The position numbers and the translations under genes were made by a program. 64,000 bases of DNA from Algoriphagus limi. GTDB lineage: Bacteria > Bacteroidota > Bacteroidia > Cytophagales > Cyclobacteriaceae. Below, in pieces: positions 62,414 to 64,000 of this stretch (the first letter of the stretch is position 1; each line of letters begins with the position of its first letter). Below the pieces are notes generated by a model that saw nothing but the letters and a program-made list of their open reading frames with translations, did not search any database and was not told the origin of the DNA. The stretch covers positions 186,001 to 250,000 of the forward strand of contig NZ_JANWGH010000001.1 of NCBI RefSeq assembly GCF_024919275.1. Direction: 5' to 3'.

Positions 62414-63560
62414 GAAGAAACTGGTATTTCTAACAGGAACGAGAGCTGACTTTGGAAAATTGAAATCTCTTATTGAGATTACTAAGAATCGCTCTGAATT
62501 TGAAGTCCATATTTTCGTGACGGGTATGCATATGCTTAAAGAATATGGTTACACCTTACTTGAAGTAGAGAAATGTGGTTATCAAAATATCCACCCTTTT
62601 AGCAATCATACAGATGAAAAAACCATGGACTTAAGTCTTGCAAAGACTATCCAGGGATTTTCTTCTTTTATCACTCAATTGAAACCAGATTTAATAGTAG
62701 TTCACGGTGATCGAATAGAAGCCTTAGCAGGTTCGATTGTTGGTGCCCTCAATAATGTCCTGGTTGCACATGTGGAAGGTGGTGAAGTTTCAGGAACGAT
62801 TGATGAAATCATTCGGCACGCTGTTTCAAAAATGAGTCATCTGCATTTTGTCTCTAACCAAAGGGCCAAAGAACGACTTATTCAAATGGGGGAAGTTCCA
62901 GATTCAATTTATGTTATTGGATCTCCAGATGTTGATTTAATGCTTTCACCAAACCTGCCTTCTATTGAAGAAGTGAAATCCTATTATGAAATTCAGTTCA
63001 CAGATTATGCTGTGGCAATGTTTCATCCAGTAACAACGGAATTTGATCAGATGGCTATCTATGCTAGAGATTTTGTGGATTCTCTTCTCGAAAGTGAACA
63101 GGATTATGTGGTTATCTATCCGAATAATGACTTGGGAAGTGCATTAATTCTAAAAGAATTTGAGAGGCTTGCTGGTATTGCTAGATTTAGAATTTTCCCA
63201 TCAATTCGTTTTGAGTATTTCCTCACTCTTTTGAAAAATGCCAAATTTATGGTAGGTAATTCAAGTGCAGGAATCCGTGAGGCTCCGTATTATGGTATTC
63301 CTGTCGTTAATGTGGGTACCAGACAACAAAATAGAGCCCTTCACGAGGATATTATCAATTGTGGGTATGGCAAAGAGCAAGTTAAAAAAGCAATTAAAAT
63401 TGCTTCTTCTAGTAAATTCTCTAAGGAGGATTTATTTGGCTCAGGAAATAGTGATCAGCTATTTTTAAAATCTCTTCTTAATAAGGACTTTTGGCAGTTT
63501 AGTAAACAAAAGCAATTCATAGATATTTTTTTAGGCGAAAAATTATCATTCAACCAATGA
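62400..63560 (+). CDS. neuC: UDP-N-acetylglucosamine 2-epimerase (hydrolysing), NeuC/LegG type
   Basis: 386 residues; converts UDP-GlcNAc (or the 4-acetamido-6-deoxy analogue) to free ManNAc-type sugar plus UDP, supplying NeuB. Motifs: [20 protein letters not shown] at the N-terminus, [51 protein letters not shown] with [15 protein letters not shown], and near the end [20 protein letters not shown] plus [12 protein letters not shown]-like epimerase fold. ATG start 14 bp inside neuB; the stop overlaps neuA as ATGA. Confidence 0.94.
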   Translation: MILHKKKLVFLTGTRADFGKLKSLIEITKNRSEFEVHIFVTGMHMLKEYGYTLLEVEKCGYQNIHPFSNHTDEKTMDLSLAKTIQGFSSFITQLKPDLIVVHGDRIEALAGSIVGALNNVLVAHVEGGEVSGTIDEIIRHAVSKMSHLHFVSNQRAKERLIQMGEVPDSIYVIGSPDVDLMLSPNLPSIEEVKSYYEIQFTDYAVAMFHPVTTEFDQMAIYARDFVDSLLESEQDYVVIYPNNDLGSALILKEFERLAGIARFRIFPSIRFEYFLTLLKNAKFMVGNSSAGIREAPYYGIPVVNVGTRQQNRALHEDIINCGYGKEQVKKAIKIASSSKFSKEDLFGSGNSDQLFLKSLLNKDFWQFSKQKQFIDIFLGEKLSFNQ

Positions 63561-64000
63561 GAATACTTGCTATAATTCCTGCTAGAGGAGGTTCAAAAGG
63601 AATTCCAAGAAAAAATATCAAAAGTCTAGGGGAAAAACCTTTATTGTTTTATACTACTTCTATTGCTCATAGACTACAAAAAATTTCAACTGTAGTCTTA
63701 AGCACGGAAGATCCTGAAATAGCTAAGGTTGGAAGGGAATTAGGAGTAGATGTCCCCTTTTTACGTCCCCAAGAATTAGCGCAAGATCAAACACCAACCT
63801 TACCAGTTTTACAACATGCTTTGGAATACTATCACAGTAAGGGGCAATTCTTTGATGCTATCTGTTTGCTAGAGGTGACTTATCCTTTTCGGTCCTTGCA
63901 CCATTTAGACCAAGCTATCGAAAAATTTATAAAGTCAAAGGCAGACTCTTTGATTACTGTTTTACCTGTACCTTCTCAATACAATCCTCATTGGACTTTT
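63557..64000 (+). CDS. neuA: CMP-nonulosonate (acylneuraminate) cytidylyltransferase, partial
   Basis: 148 residues before the right edge of the window. It activates sialic or legionaminic acid with CTP for transfer to glycan. The start [20 protein letters not shown] is the nucleotide-binding signature of CMP-sugar synthetases, followed by YTTSIAHRLQKISTVVLSTEDPEI, the QDQTPTLPVLQHAL region, ICLLEVTYPFRSLHHLDQAI with the usual LxPTxPxR-like block, and ADSLITVLPVPSQYNPHW. Coupled to neuC by ATGA. Full-length relatives have about 230 residues. Confidence 0.93.
   Translation, partial: MRILAIIPARGGSKGIPRKNIKSLGEKPLLFYTTSIAHRLQKISTVVLSTEDPEIAKVGRELGVDVPFLRPQELAQDQTPTLPVLQHALEYYHSKGQFFDAICLLEVTYPFRSLHHLDQAIEKFIKSKADSLITVLPVPSQYNPHWTF

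Noticed and set aside
1..64000. tRNA, rRNA, insertion sequence or phage genes
   Set aside because: I looked for cloverleaf-like and transposase/integrase signatures and saw none; a tRNAscan or IS search could not be run here.

Overview
This is an AT-rich chromosomal window from a Bacteroidota bacterium, most likely a Cytophagales/Cyclobacteriaceae (Algoriphagus-like) organism. The signs are a giant SprB-repeat protein with a type IX secretion (T9SS) type-B C-terminal domain, a DUF2911 lipoprotein, promoters of the Bacteroidota type (-7 box TAnnTTTG), weak or absent Shine-Dalgarno sites and frequent TTG starts. The taxonomic placement is inference from gene style only.

Layout. (1) 1-7.6 kb, ordinary chromosome: partial thyA (minus), an RND/MMPL-type exporter, an endonuclease/exonuclease/phosphatase-fold membrane protein (minus), a DUF2911 lipoprotein with a terminator, a penicillin-acylase-family Ntn hydrolase and a small membrane protein. 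(2) 7.66-28.3 kb, polysaccharide cluster 1: a winged-helix regulator, a long structured leader, a six-SLBB outer-membrane export protein, UDP-glucose dehydrogenase, a strong terminator, then a NeuD/PglD-like acyltransferase, Wzx-type flippase, DegT aminotransferase, ATP-grasp enzyme, methyltransferase, three GT2 enzymes, an (alpha/alpha)6-like protein, a kinase-less Wzz protein, a Wzy-like protein, a GT4, a WecG/TagA-type GT26, a secreted beta-helix protein (the only reverse-strand gene here) and a Wzi-like outer-membrane protein. (3) 28.4-53.6 kb, polysaccharide cluster 2: a HexNAc-uronate-forming UDP-sugar dehydrogenase (WbpO/TviB type), a Wza lipoprotein, a Wzc tyrosine autokinase, an ABC transporter likely acting as flippase, about eight glycosyltransferases, an FkbM methyltransferase, a second Wzy-like protein, a CapK/GNAT/deacetylase-like/FemAB cassette, an SDR and an AsnB-type amidotransferase. 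(4) 53.8-61.0 kb: one gene for a 2388-residue T9SS surface protein. (5) 61.4 kb to the end: neuB-neuC-neuA (partial), making a CMP-nonulosonic acid.

How it works together. Regions 2 and 3 look like two separate surface-polysaccharide assembly lines, each with its own outer-membrane exporter, chain-length protein, flippase and polymerase. Neither includes an initiating sugar-phosphate transferase in this window.

The most interesting non-coding signal is shared regulation of the two clusters. A near-identical palindrome, GAGTA(C/A)CTTTGGTACTC, overlaps the -7 box in front of the regulator gene and in front of cluster 2. A second, longer repeated element, CTGCTARGTCT-(3 or 8 nt)-TTGGGACTGAAAGRGCGAAGC, lies in the 5' leader of both clusters. 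Its sequence differences preserve base pairing, so it may be an RNA element. A strong intrinsic terminator sits inside cluster 1, 12 nt before the next start codon, which would make sense if the leader element promotes antitermination. That regulatory model is inference.
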